Shown: positions 1-8,906, counted from the stretch's first letter. The stretch is DNA of 64,000 bases from Sphingopyxis sp. (GCF_025869345.1 NZ_JAOZVW010000138.1:62001-126000), one strand, 5' to 3'. Program-made: numbers and translations. Notes: generated by a model from the sequence alone, not told the origin.

Positions 1-1
1 C

Positions 2-88
2 GGGTTCAATGAACATTCGCATTTCAGTAAATGCTTCAAGGAGATGTTCGGCCTGTCGCCGAAGGACTACCGCCTCGGCCTTCATTAA
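2..88 (+). CDS. AraC-family transcriptional regulator, C-terminal end only
   Basis: The first 28 codons of the window read in frame to a TAA stop and give the last helix of an AraC/XylS DNA-binding domain, with the family hallmark GFNEHSHFSKCFKEMFG followed by SPKDYR. Only this tail is present; the sensor domain and start lie outside the window. It converges on tldD, and the two stop codons overlap within four bases. AraC activators commonly sit beside TonB-receptor uptake loci, so it may regulate the import operon next to it, but that is inference. Confidence 0.85.
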   Translation, partial: GFNEHSHFSKCFKEMFGLSPKDYRLGLH

Positions 89-1539
89 GCCGTCCCGCCC
101 ACCGTCATCCCGTCGATCCGGACCGTAGGCTGCCCGACACCGACCGGCACATTCTGTCCCGCCTTGCCGCACATGCCGCTTCCGCCATCGATCGCCAGGT
201 CGTTGCCGATCATCGCGATATGCTTCAGCGTTTCGGGACCGCTGCCGACCAGCGTCGCGCCCTTCACCGGTGCGGTCAGGCGGCCATTCTCGATGAGGTA
301 GGCGTCGGTCGCCTGAAACACGAAGCGTCCGTTGGTGATGTCGACCTGGCCGCCCCCGACCCCGGCGACATAAAGGCCCGAGGCGACCGATCCGATGATC
401 TCCGCAGGATCGTGCGAACCGCCGAGCATGAAGGTGTTGGTCATCCGCGGGATCGGCATCGCCGCATAGGATTCGCGGCGTCCGTTGCCGGTGGACCGCG
501 TTCCTAGCAGATGCGCATTGTGCAGGTCGTGGAGGAATCCGGTTAATATGCCATCCTCGATCAGCGGCGTGCGCTCGGTCGGCTGGCCTTCGTCATCGAT
601 CGTCAGCGAGCCGTGGCTTCCCGCGATCATGCCGTCATCCACCACAGTAACGCCTTTCGCCGCGACGCGTTGACCGACGAGGCCGGCAAAGGCCGAGCTT
701 CCCTTGCGCAGAAAATCGCCTTCGAGGCCGTGGCCGACCGCCTCATGAAGCAGGATTCCGGTCTCGCGCGGGCCGAGCACGACGGTCATCGGTCCCGAAG
801 GGGCGGCGCGCGCATCGAGCTGTCGCAAGGCCCGGTCGACCGCCTTGCGGACTTGCGCTTGCACGCGTTCCCGGGTCAATTCCTCGAACGCCATCCGCCC
901 GCCGTCGCCGACATGGGCTCGCGCCTTGCGGCCGTTCTGCTCGGCGAAGACGGTGATGTCGAGGCGGACGAGCGGGCGGGCGTCGGCATTGCGCGCGCCG
1001 TCGCTGCGCGCGATGAAGACGTGGTTCTGCTCGATCTGCAGCATGACCGTGACCTGGCTGACGCGGGGATCGGCCGCGCGCGCCAGCGCATCGACCCGTT
1101 TCAGCAGATTGACGCGTTCGTCGGCGGTGCTTTGCCCCAACGGATCGGCCATTGGATAGAGCGCGATCTGTCCATCGGACGCCTCGCTTCTCCCGGTGTT
1201 TCCCAGCGCGATGCGTGCGCTCCGGCCAGCGTGCCCGACCGCCCGCGTAGTGTCGGCGGCGCTCGCGAGGGCGGCGAGCGAAATATCGTCGGAATAGGAA
1301 AGTGCCGCATGTTCGCCGGCGATCGCGCGCAGACCGACGCCCTGACGGAAGCTGTGGCTGCCCGTGTTGATCTGACCTTCGTTCAGGCGCCACACTTCAC
1401 GGCGCCTGGCCTGGAAATAAAGGTCGGCATAGTCGATCGACCGCGTCATCACGCCGCCCAGGATCGTGTCGAGATGGGACCGGTCGAGATTGTTGGCGGT
1501 CAGAAGGCCGGTTTCGACCTGGCTGTTACTGGGTGTCAT
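85..1539 (-). CDS. tldD: TldD, zinc metalloprotease subunit of TldD/TldE
   Basis: About 484 residues, the usual length for TldD. The zinc motif HEAVGH followed by GLEGDFLRKGSS lies near residue 265, and a late cysteine in SGMCGKAGQ near residue 457 matches the third zinc ligand of E. coli TldD. TldD forms a heterodimer with TldE/PmbA, takes unfolded peptides into a cavity and degrades them; in E. coli it processes microcin B17 and CcdA. It follows pmbA after 16 bases in the same operon. ATG at 1539 is chosen because GGAG lies six bases upstream; an in-frame ATG at 1545 directly abuts GGAG. Here it ends an operon that starts with an outer-membrane receptor and an ABC importer, so it probably digests an imported peptide (inference). 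Confidence 0.93.
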   Translation of the reverse strand: MTPSNSQVETGLLTANNLDRSHLDTILGGVMTRSIDYADLYFQARRREVWRLNEGQINTGSHSFRQGVGLRAIAGEHAALSYSDDISLAALASAADTTRAVGHAGRSARIALGNTGRSEASDGQIALYPMADPLGQSTADERVNLLKRVDALARAADPRVSQVTVMLQIEQNHVFIARSDGARNADARPLVRLDITVFAEQNGRKARAHVGDGGRMAFEELTRERVQAQVRKAVDRALRQLDARAAPSGPMTVVLGPRETGILLHEAVGHGLEGDFLRKGSSAFAGLVGQRVAAKGVTVVDDGMIAGSHGSLTIDDEGQPTERTPLIEDGILTGFLHDLHNAHLLGTRSTGNGRRESYAAMPIPRMTNTFMLGGSHDPAEIIGSVASGLYVAGVGGGQVDITNGRFVFQATDAYLIENGRLTAPVKGATLVGSGPETLKHIAMIGNDLAIDGGSGMCGKAGQNVPVGVGQPTVRIDGMTVGGTA

Positions 1540-1555
1540 CGTCATCTCCGTCCGC

Positions 1556-2920
1556 TCAGCGCCCGGCGACGCGCATCGCGCCGACCAGGATGGAACCGCT
1601 CGTTATCGATTGTTCGACATGCTCGTCGGCGCCGATCGCCACGATCTCGCGCATAAGATCGGGCAGCGACCCGGCGATCGTGACGCCTTCGACGGCGTGA
1701 GCGATTTCGCCGTTCACCACGCGCTGACCCGTCACCGCGAAGGAGCAATCGCCCGTCGTCCGCTCGGTGCCGCCACCGGCGATGTCGGTGACGAGCAAGC
1801 CGTTGCCGAGCTTGCGGAGCATGGCTTCGCGGGTGTCCGAAGGCCGCGTGTTATGGCCGACCAATCGCAGATTGGACATTCCGCCGGCATGTCCAGTCAG
1901 TGGCAGCCCCAGCCGCTGTGCCGAATAGCGTGAGAGGGCATAGCTTTGCAGCACGCCGCGGTGTACGAGGTCGCGGTCGACCGTCGCGACGCCCTCGGCA
2001 TCGAACGCCCGGCTTGCGAGGCCGCGGGGGAGGAGCGGGCGCTCCTCGATCGAAACATGATCGGCGAAGATGCGCTCGCCAAGCTTGCCCGTGTAGAATC
2101 CATCGGACAGATATTGCGCCTCGCCGCTGATCGCGCCCATGACCGGATCGACGAGCGCCATCGCCAATATCCCCTCGAACAGGATCGGCATGTCGCCGGT
2201 CGGGATATCGCGCGCGTCGAGTTTGGCGAGCGCCCGCGCCCGCGCCGCCCGGCCGATGGTGTCCGGAGCGGGGAGGTCGTCGATGGCGCGCGCGGTGCGC
2301 GACCAGTTGGCGACCTGCATCCTGCCGTTCCGCTCTGCGATCACGCCGCAGTCGTAATAGTGGCTCGAACTCGGATAGCTCGCCATGAAGCCGCGCGACG
2401 TCGCAAAGCATAGCTGACGATGGAAGGCCGACGCGCGCGCGCCCTCGGCCTTGATCGCGGTCCCGGCCGGCAGGTCCTCGCCGTCGAGCGCCGCCGTCTC
2501 GATCCGGCGTGCGATTTCGAGTGCATCCTCGGCGGACGGCAGCCAGATATGGAACAGGTCAAGGTCGGGGATGTCGCGCGCCAGGAATGCGGCGTCCACC
2601 AGGCCGGCGCTCTCGTCGGGCGCCACATGCCGGGCGATCGCGCAGGCGGCTTCGATGGCGCTTTCGATCGCATCGGGCGTGAGTTCGCTGGTCATGCTCT
2701 CGGCGCGGCGGCCGTCGACGATCACCGAAATCCTGAGCTGCTTCGAGCGCCGGTGCTGCAATGTTTCAATCTCGCCGAGCCGGACGCCGACCGAAAGCTG
2801 GGTGCTCTCGATGACTTCGGCGGTCGCGTCGGCCGCGCCCGATATCTTGGCGCGATCGAGGGCGAGCGCTGCCGCATCCTCGAGTTGCGCGGGGGCGAGC
2901 AGGAAGGGGGTGTCGCTCAT
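1556..2920 (-). CDS. pmbA: TldE/PmbA, non-catalytic partner of TldD
   Basis: 454 residues with the TldD/PmbA fold throughout: an N-terminal part with GVRLGEIETLQHR, a middle ISVIVDGRRAES strand, and the C-terminal domain containing GLLVTDIAGGGT. It lacks the HExxxH zinc site, as expected of TldE, which pairs with TldD to make the protease chamber. The start ATG overlaps the stop of the upstream 293-residue gene by four bases (ATGA), so the two are translationally coupled. Having both subunits adjacent is uncommon in gamma-proteobacteria, where tldD and pmbA are separate, but is common when the pair serves one dedicated pathway. Confidence 0.92.
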   Translation of the reverse strand: MSDTPFLLAPAQLEDAAALALDRAKISGAADATAEVIESTQLSVGVRLGEIETLQHRRSKQLRISVIVDGRRAESMTSELTPDAIESAIEAACAIARHVAPDESAGLVDAAFLARDIPDLDLFHIWLPSAEDALEIARRIETAALDGEDLPAGTAIKAEGARASAFHRQLCFATSRGFMASYPSSSHYYDCGVIAERNGRMQVANWSRTARAIDDLPAPDTIGRAARARALAKLDARDIPTGDMPILFEGILAMALVDPVMGAISGEAQYLSDGFYTGKLGERIFADHVSIEERPLLPRGLASRAFDAEGVATVDRDLVHRGVLQSYALSRYSAQRLGLPLTGHAGGMSNLRLVGHNTRPSDTREAMLRKLGNGLLVTDIAGGGTERTTGDCSFAVTGQRVVNGEIAHAVEGVTIAGSLPDLMREIVAIGADEHVEQSITSGSILVGAMRVAGR

Positions 2921-3798
2921 CGAACCGCACTCGATCCCGCGAGGTTCGCTGCGGCAATTTCCAGCATCAGCGCATCGTGCCGCGCCGCTTGATGGACGGG
3001 CAGGGCGTCGGAGACGGCCTGGTTGCGCATCTTCGCGCGCTCTTCGAGCGGATGGCTTTGCTGTGCGAACAGGCGGCGTCGCGCCTCGTCGTAACGCGCC
3101 CGCTCATCGCCTTTCACATCGGTCAGCGTCGGTGCCAGTTCCTCGGCGCGCCGATTGAGGTCGCGGACATGGTCGCGCAACTGCCGGCTATCTTCTTGCG
3201 TCCAGCCGACCTGCGCGTCGGCGCGGACCATGATCGCCTCGAACCAGCTTTGCGCCACATCGCTGACGACCCCTGGCGAGGTGTCGACGTCCCACGCGGC
3301 CGCCGAGATCGTCTCGAAAGCGGCGGCGGCGATGCGGTCGGCGGGGCGTGCCTTGCGCAGCATCGCCCGCATCTGCGGCCAGACCGCAAGGTCGACGTGT
3401 TCACCCGCGGCCAGTCGCCGGTGCAGCGCGATCAGCGCCTCGCAGGCGGTGATCGCCGCCGGCTCGTTCACCCAGCCTTGCAACGGGTCCGCATTACCGT
3501 CCCACGCCCGCACGACCCATCCGTGGACCGCGCGCCGCGCCGGCGCGCCCGGGGCGAGCGCCGCCAGCGGCGTTAGCAGATGAGCCTCCGCCGCTTCGAA
3601 CGTCGCGCCCTGGCTGGGCAGGATCGCCACGACCAGGCGGACGAAAGCCTCGTCGAGGCCATGGTCGCTGGCGAAGATGTCCAGCCCCTCCCCGAAACGG
3701 AAGAGCGGATGGTCGCGATCCTTTTGCGTGATCGCCCGCGACAGTGCCGCGATCAGCTTTGATTTGCGGACGGCATCGCCGCCGAAGGCGCCGCTCAT
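2917..3798 (-). CDS. Unrecognised 293-residue protein of the TldDE import operon
   Basis: I do not recognise this family. It has no signal peptide and no membrane segment, so it is probably cytoplasmic and largely helical. The N-terminal half is rich in Ala/Leu helices (near residues 55-75 and 115-160); the C-terminal third is strongly charged, with a heptad-like stretch from about residue 205 (RQLRDHVRDLNRRAEEL). It is coupled by ATGA overlaps on both sides, to thioredoxin upstream and pmbA downstream. That placement suggests a dedicated partner of the proteases, for example a substrate adaptor or chaperone, but nothing in the sequence proves it. Confidence 0.75.
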   Translation of the reverse strand: MSGAFGGDAVRKSKLIAALSRAITQKDRDHPLFRFGEGLDIFASDHGLDEAFVRLVVAILPSQGATFEAAEAHLLTPLAALAPGAPARRAVHGWVVRAWDGNADPLQGWVNEPAAITACEALIALHRRLAAGEHVDLAVWPQMRAMLRKARPADRIAAAAFETISAAAWDVDTSPGVVSDVAQSWFEAIMVRADAQVGWTQEDSRQLRDHVRDLNRRAEELAPTLTDVKGDERARYDEARRRLFAQQSHPLEERAKMRNQAVSDALPVHQAARHDALMLEIAAANLAGSSAVR

Positions 3799-4127
3799 GC
3801 ATCACCCAGCATATCTTCGATCGCGTCGGCGATCCGGCTGCGGGTCGGCGCACCGTTCACGGTCGCACGCTGTTCGCCGTCCTTGAACAAGAGCAGCGTG
3901 GGGATGGCGCGAATGCCGAAGCGGTCGCGGGTCTCCGGGCTGTTGTCGACATTGAGCTTTACGATCCGGACCTTCCCGTCATATTCGCGGGAAATGTCCT
4001 CAAGTGTCGGCAACAAGGCGCGGCATGGCCCGCACCAGTCGGCGTAGAAATCGAGAAGAACCGGAAGGTCGGAACCGAGAACTTCCTGCTCGAAATTGCT
4101 GTCATCGGCTTCGCTGAAATTCGCCAT
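3795..4127 (-). CDS. Thioredoxin
   Basis: 110 residues, a single thioredoxin domain with the redox centre WCGPC at residues 31-35 and the conserved cis-proline in IRAIPTLLLF. No signal peptide is visible, so it acts in the cytoplasm. It would reduce disulfides using thioredoxin reductase encoded elsewhere. It opens a block coupled by ATGA overlaps with the unknown protein and pmbA. The 163 bases upstream (4128-4290) separate it from the ABC transporter. They contain an AT-rich patch (tataaaaaatgg on the minus strand) that could hold an internal promoter, but no convincing terminator, so transcription from the receptor gene may continue through. In this context it could unfold a disulfide-bonded imported peptide for TldD/TldE. 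Confidence 0.93.
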   Translation of the reverse strand: MANFSEADDSNFEQEVLGSDLPVLLDFYADWCGPCRALLPTLEDISREYDGKVRIVKLNVDNSPETRDRFGIRAIPTLLLFKDGEQRATVNGAPTRSRIADAIEDMLGDA

Positions 4128-4290
4128 ATTCTGGTTCCTTACGTCAACTGCTGTCGGTTCGTTGTTATTTGTGACGGTATTAGAGAGGGATTGCGGCGCT
4201 GTCTGGCAGCCCCGGAGCCCATTTTTTATACTTGAGTGTAATTGCGGTTCGAGCGACCCCGCCTGTTACGAGGCGGCCGTCCGGCCGGCG

Positions 4291-6066
4291 TCAGTCGTTG
4301 GCGAGCAGGGGAGACCTGAATGCCTGACCGTCGGCGAGGCGGACGACCTGATCGTGAAACTCGGCGATGGCGGGACGGTGCGCGACTGAAATCCAGGCGG
4401 CGCCGGGCATCGCTGCCGCAAGTGCACGGTAGAGTTCGGTTTCGAGATGAGCGTCGAGCGCGCTCGTCGCCTCGTCGAGAAAGAGAAAATCGGGCCGCAT
4501 GAGGAGGACGCGCGCCGCGGCGATCCGCTGCTGTTCGCCCGGCGAGAGCACCTTGCCCCAGGCCATGTGCGTGTCCAGCATGTTGAGCAGGCGATCGAGC
4601 GAGAGGCGCTTCAGCACCGCCCGGTAGCTGCCGTCGTCATAGGCGGCGGCATCGGCGGGATAGCTCAACAGGGCGGCGAGGGTTCCTTCGGGCATATAGC
4701 TGCGCTGAGGGAGGAAGGCCATGCGGGCGCTGCGCGGAAGCGCAATCGTTCCGCTGCCGTGCGGCCACAGCCCGGCCATCGCGCGCAGCATCGTGCTTTT
4801 TCCGGCCCCGGATGCGCCCTGGACGAGAATGCGGTCGCCGCGCCGCACCGACAGGCTGCCGATATCGGTCATCAGATGACCATCGGGATAATGGATGCGA
4901 AGGTCGGCGATCACCAGTTCCTGGCCGCCATCGACGAGATGGATCTGCGAGGCTCGAGGTTCCGACAGCTCGGTTTCGAGAAGCTGGATGCGATTGCCGG
5001 CCGAGCGGACGCGCGCGATATCCTGATAGCCCGAAAAAAGAGAGGTGAGACCGGTCTGGAGACCGAGTTGGGCCGCGACAAAAAACTGCATCTCGCCGAC
5101 GGTCATCTTCCCGGCCGCGACCAGCGGCACCACGAAGAGGATCGGGAAGACGCTGGACCAGAAGGCGGGAATGATCGTCACCAGCCCGACGAGCAGGCGG
5201 GCGATCGTATAGTGCCGCCAGTTCTCGCGGATCAGCCCGTACGAGCCCGTCATCCGGCCGAGTTCGCGGCGGCCGCCATTCTCGAACGCGATCGCTTCGC
5301 TGTTTTCACGGACGCGGGCGAGATCGTGACGGAAGCCGGCCTCGACACGCTGACGGACCAGCTCGGCGCGGGTCAGCCGGTTGCCCGTCTTGTGGATCGT
5401 GACGTTGAAGAAGATCGCAAACAGGATGGTGACGAAGAAAAGATAGCTCGGGATCGTCACGTCGAGCCCGATGCCCGTCAGCGGCAGCGAGGGCGACATT
5501 TCCCAGACCTTGGCGGTGAAGAGAATGATATAGGTGACCATATAGGTCAGCGACGGCAGGATATTGTCGACGATTTCCTGCGGGAAATTATAGCCGTCTT
5601 CCTGGATGCGCTGTTCGGGGTGATCGACCCGGCCCTCGGCTTCGAGATGATAGAAGCTGTTGTTCGACAGCCACTTTCCGAGAAACAGGAGAGTGAAGAA
5701 ATTTCGCCAGCGGATCCGCAAGATCAGGCCGCTGAGCGCGTTGATCATATTCTGGACGATGTTGAGGACATAAAGGATCAGAAGCCAGGTCACGATCCCC
5801 CAGATCGCCGCGGCCTGCCGAGCGATCAGCGCGTCGGTCAGGTCCGCGCTTTTCGCGGCGATCTCGACCGAGATATAGCCGCCCACGATCCCGACGCCGA
5901 CCTTGAGCGCGACGAAGATCGTCGCCATGACGGGGTCGGCGCGCAGATATCGCCCGAGCAGCCCTCCGATATATTTCAGGTCGTTCCAGAAGCGGTCCGA
6001 ACGAAATTCGGGTGGCCGGTCGGTTTTGACGACCTGGGCGTCCTCGGGCGATACGGCATCCGTCAT
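4291..6066 (-). CDS. SbmA/YddA-type ABC transporter, fused permease and ATPase
   Basis: 591 residues. The N-terminal half carries about six membrane segments of the SbmA/BacA-like ABC_membrane_2 type (from about residue 45 to 330, including GGYISVEIAAKSADLTDALI). The C-terminal half is an ATPase with Walker A GASGAGKSTM, signature LSPGEQQRIAAARVLL and Walker B FLFLDEATSALD. This is the architecture of E. coli YddA and Pectobacterium FusD; SbmA/BacA relatives import peptides into the cytoplasm. It starts seven bases after the TonB receptor stop, so receptor and inner-membrane transporter are one transcript. Family relatives also include long-chain fatty acid and vitamin B12 transporters, so the peptide substrate is inferred from the neighbouring proteases. 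Confidence 0.88.
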   Translation of the reverse strand: MTDAVSPEDAQVVKTDRPPEFRSDRFWNDLKYIGGLLGRYLRADPVMATIFVALKVGVGIVGGYISVEIAAKSADLTDALIARQAAAIWGIVTWLLILYVLNIVQNMINALSGLILRIRWRNFFTLLFLGKWLSNNSFYHLEAEGRVDHPEQRIQEDGYNFPQEIVDNILPSLTYMVTYIILFTAKVWEMSPSLPLTGIGLDVTIPSYLFFVTILFAIFFNVTIHKTGNRLTRAELVRQRVEAGFRHDLARVRENSEAIAFENGGRRELGRMTGSYGLIRENWRHYTIARLLVGLVTIIPAFWSSVFPILFVVPLVAAGKMTVGEMQFFVAAQLGLQTGLTSLFSGYQDIARVRSAGNRIQLLETELSEPRASQIHLVDGGQELVIADLRIHYPDGHLMTDIGSLSVRRGDRILVQGASGAGKSTMLRAMAGLWPHGSGTIALPRSARMAFLPQRSYMPEGTLAALLSYPADAAAYDDGSYRAVLKRLSLDRLLNMLDTHMAWGKVLSPGEQQRIAAARVLLMRPDFLFLDEATSALDAHLETELYRALAAAMPGAAWISVAHRPAIAEFHDQVVRLADGQAFRSPLLAND

Positions 6067-6073
6067 AATCTGC

Positions 6074-8404
6074 TCAGAAGGTGTGAGAGAGAACGATCTT
6101 GATGGTGCGCGGCGCCGCTCTCACGATGGTCCAGGCCGCGAGCGGTTCCGAAAAATTGAGTCGATCGAAGAGATTGTCGACCGTCAGGTTGATCCGTGTC
6201 TTGTCGATCTCATAGCCGATCATGGCGCTGACGCTGCGATAATCTTTCGGGAATGTTTCCACGCCGTCTAGACTCCCCGACAGAATATTGGTCTTGCTGC
6301 GATACTCCCCGCCAAGACCCAATTCGATCTGCTGGCCCGGCGCGATCCGGAATGCTTTGGTTACCCACAGATTGCCGACGAAATCGGTGCTGCCGGTGAT
6401 CGGGTCGCCCATTTCATCGCGCGCGTGGGTATATGTCAGCCCGCCGATCAGGCTGAGGGTCGGCGTGATCTGCCCCGAAATCGACAGCTCGACGCCGCGG
6501 GCCCGCTCGCCCGGCGCCGGGATGACGAAGCCCGGATGGTCGGGGTCGGCGAGCGCGGTGTTCGAGGTTTTGTATTTGAACAGAGAGATGTTGACCGAAA
6601 GCCGGTCGTTGAAAAAGGCCGTCTTCACGCCGACTTCATATTGGGTGCGCATTTGCGACGGGATCAGATCGCCATTGAACTGGATCAGCGAAGGATCGGT
6701 CGGCGTGAAGGCTTGCTGATAGCTCGCATAGGTCGAAAGCCAGGGCGCGGCATCGAACACGATACCCCCGCTCGGGACCCATTTCGACTGCTTGACCGGT
6801 CGCTTGACGCCGGTGCGGACTGAAGTCGTGAAGGCATCGGACCAGGTGTTGCGAAGCGCTCCGACGAGATGGAGCGGCCCCCATTCCATCTGATCCTGGA
6901 TCACGAGACCATATTGATCGGTGCCGCGGTCGGTCCGGTTCATCAGCGAGTTGGTCGGATCATAGTCATCGAAGCTCGGCAATGGCACGAGCGGCGCGAT
7001 GGGCCCGCCGACGAAATAGAATGGCATGAAAGGCGAGTTCACGGAGAAGGTCTTGCCGCGCAGCCAGAGATAATCGAGCGCGACGATCGCCTGATGTTCG
7101 ATCGGCCCCGTGTTGAACTTCGCATAGAGGTCGGCGAAGGTGCTGAACTGCTCGTCCGTCTGCACGATCGCGCTGCGGTTGATGCGGCCCGGCCCGCCGA
7201 AGCCCGGCGTCAGGCTGGCGATCTGCGCCGATCCCCTGTCCCACATATATTGTCCGCGGTCGCGGAACCGAAGGACGAAGCCATCGCTCGAGATGATGTC
7301 CTTCTCGATGCTGTAGGTGAGCTTCCTGACCGTCGCCTGGACGAACGTGTCGGGGCTGACGCCGAGCGCCGGCAGGACGCCCAGGTTGGCGGGGTTCCCC
7401 TGCGGATCGAGATCCCGATAATAATAGCGGTCGCGAAAGGCGGTGCGGACATTGCTGTAGGAAGCGGTGGCGTCGACCTTCCACCCATGGTCCCGATACC
7501 CCAGAATTCCGGTGATCTGGTAGACGTGCGGCGAATTGCCGCCGCCGGGGCGATGGTCGGCATAGTCGGCCAGTCCCACGGCGCGCCAGTAGATGCGATC
7601 GGACGCCGAAAGCTCGCCGCCGGTATCGAAGGAGCCGCGGATCTGGTCGCCGCTTCCGACCCCGAGGTCGATCCGCGTCGGACTGTTGCCGAGTGCGCGT
7701 TTGGGAACATAGTTGATGAGGCCGCCGCCGACTTCGGTTCCGGTCAGAATCGAGGCGGGCCCCTTCAGCACCTCGATCGCTTCGACGTCGATTGTCGATG
7801 TGCCGCCGCCGAAGGGACTGTTGCGAAGACCGTTGGTAAAGCTGACGCCCTGCGTATTCCCGCCGCGCATACGTGCATTGACGCCGAGGAAGCCCGAGTT
7901 GCCGTCGACGCTGAGCCCGGGAATGTTGCGCAGCGCGTCCTCCAGGCTGGTCGAGTTACGGCTGAGCAACACGTCTTCGGTAACCGAGTCGATCGTCGCC
8001 GGCGTCTCGCGTACTGACGTATCCGACCGTGTCAGCAGCTCGGAATCGGTGCGCTTATAGGCGGTCATCTGCGCGATGACGATAATTTCGGACTGATTGC
8101 CCTCGGCCTTCGCGATGCGGATTTCGCCAGCGCCGTTGTCGACGACGCGAAGGTCGGTGCCGATCAAAACCCTATCGAGCGCTTCGCGCAGCGTCAGATA
8201 GCCATTGACGCCATCGACGGGCCTGCGTTCGTTCGGGATATCGGAGAATGTTGCGCCACCGTGCGCCTGCGCGACAATTTGGCGTACGACCTGGCCGAGC
8301 GACCCGGCTGGCACGTCAAAATTATAACGAGCGGTCGACTGGGCGTAGGCCGATGGGGCGGCTAACGCCGAAACGATGGGCAGAAGAAATAGTCCGCGAT
8401 GCAT
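6074..8404 (-). CDS. TonB-dependent outer-membrane receptor with N-terminal STN domain
   Basis: 776 residues: a signal peptide (cleavage near AYAQS), an STN domain (about residues 27-98), a plug starting near residue 125 and a 22-strand barrel ending in the outer-membrane signature IKIVLSHTF. STN-domain receptors of the FecA/FhuA group usually import siderophores and can signal to an anti-sigma factor; no sigma/anti-sigma pair is visible here, while an AraC regulator is. GGGG lies about eight bases before the ATG. It is the first gene of the import operon. The cargo is unknown; a metal-binding or disulfide-bonded peptide would fit the downstream ABC transporter, thioredoxin and TldDE proteases. 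Confidence 0.92.
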   Translation of the reverse strand: MHRGLFLLPIVSALAAPSAYAQSTARYNFDVPAGSLGQVVRQIVAQAHGGATFSDIPNERRPVDGVNGYLTLREALDRVLIGTDLRVVDNGAGEIRIAKAEGNQSEIIVIAQMTAYKRTDSELLTRSDTSVRETPATIDSVTEDVLLSRNSTSLEDALRNIPGLSVDGNSGFLGVNARMRGGNTQGVSFTNGLRNSPFGGGTSTIDVEAIEVLKGPASILTGTEVGGGLINYVPKRALGNSPTRIDLGVGSGDQIRGSFDTGGELSASDRIYWRAVGLADYADHRPGGGNSPHVYQITGILGYRDHGWKVDATASYSNVRTAFRDRYYYRDLDPQGNPANLGVLPALGVSPDTFVQATVRKLTYSIEKDIISSDGFVLRFRDRGQYMWDRGSAQIASLTPGFGGPGRINRSAIVQTDEQFSTFADLYAKFNTGPIEHQAIVALDYLWLRGKTFSVNSPFMPFYFVGGPIAPLVPLPSFDDYDPTNSLMNRTDRGTDQYGLVIQDQMEWGPLHLVGALRNTWSDAFTTSVRTGVKRPVKQSKWVPSGGIVFDAAPWLSTYASYQQAFTPTDPSLIQFNGDLIPSQMRTQYEVGVKTAFFNDRLSVNISLFKYKTSNTALADPDHPGFVIPAPGERARGVELSISGQITPTLSLIGGLTYTHARDEMGDPITGSTDFVGNLWVTKAFRIAPGQQIELGLGGEYRSKTNILSGSLDGVETFPKDYRSVSAMIGYEIDKTRINLTVDNLFDRLNFSEPLAAWTIVRAAPRTIKIVLSHTF

Positions 8405-8435
8405 ATAAATCCCCCAAGGATTGTCATCACATCTA

Positions 8436-8453
8436 GCTATCTATATAGATAGC
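8436..8453. promoter_or_regulatory. Perfect 18-bp palindrome upstream of the import operon
   Basis: gctatctatatagatagc is a perfect inverted repeat 31 bases upstream of the TonB receptor start codon, in an AT-rich patch of an otherwise GC-rich sequence. It is placed where an operator over the core promoter would lie. It does not resemble a Fur box. AraC proteins usually bind direct repeats, so a dimeric repressor not encoded in the window is possible. Confidence 0.5.
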
Positions 8454-8906
8454 AATGATTTTTTCGTGCAATAGCTTTGGCGATACCGCAACGGTGATGG
8501 GATTGTTTCCGAGGGTAAGCTAGGTGGATTTCAGAATGCCGTCTTGCTGGCTTGTGTAGTAATTCTTTAATCACAGTGTAATTTGTAACTCTTCGCAATC
8601 GCTCGCGAGGCGAGGCGGCGCGACGAGGCATGGACGCCGCCGCCTGTCTGTTTCGTGCACGAGGCGTCGCCTGCGGCGGACGTGCCGATCTTTCGCCGCC
8701 TGTTCCGCCGCCAGCCCGAATTCAACTGCGAGTTCCGCGGCCTGGTCATCGCCGCGAGCGATCTCGACCGGCCCAATCTGCGCGCCGATCCAGCATGTCG
8801 CGGCGTCGTTGGGGTTGGCGGTGTGCGCAAGCGGATGCTCGATGCCGACGGCACTAGCTTCAGCGAACGGCTCAATCGTGCCGGGTTGAGCGTCTTGTCG
8901 GAGGCT
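8454..8906. other. Intergenic stretch without a confident gene; possible decayed coding remnant
   Basis: The part nearest the receptor (8454-8600) is AT-rich leader. From about 8630 to 8900 the plus strand has one frame with high G/C in third positions and a protein-like composition (for example DVPIFRRLFRRQPEFNCEFR). It has no good start or ribosome site, runs on into the antisense of the acetyltransferase gene, and I do not recognise it. A minus-strand frame over the same bases is also open but arginine-rich like a shadow. It may be a remnant of a lost gene. Confidence 0.35.

Noticed and set aside
4447-6102. A 551-residue plus-strand open frame
   Set aside because: It is antisense to the ABC transporter, whose Walker A, signature and Walker B motifs are clear. 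The translation is charged and repetitive.
8436-8453. Fur box in front of the siderophore-like receptor
   Set aside because: The palindrome does not match the GATAATGATAATCATTATC pattern beyond being AT-rich.
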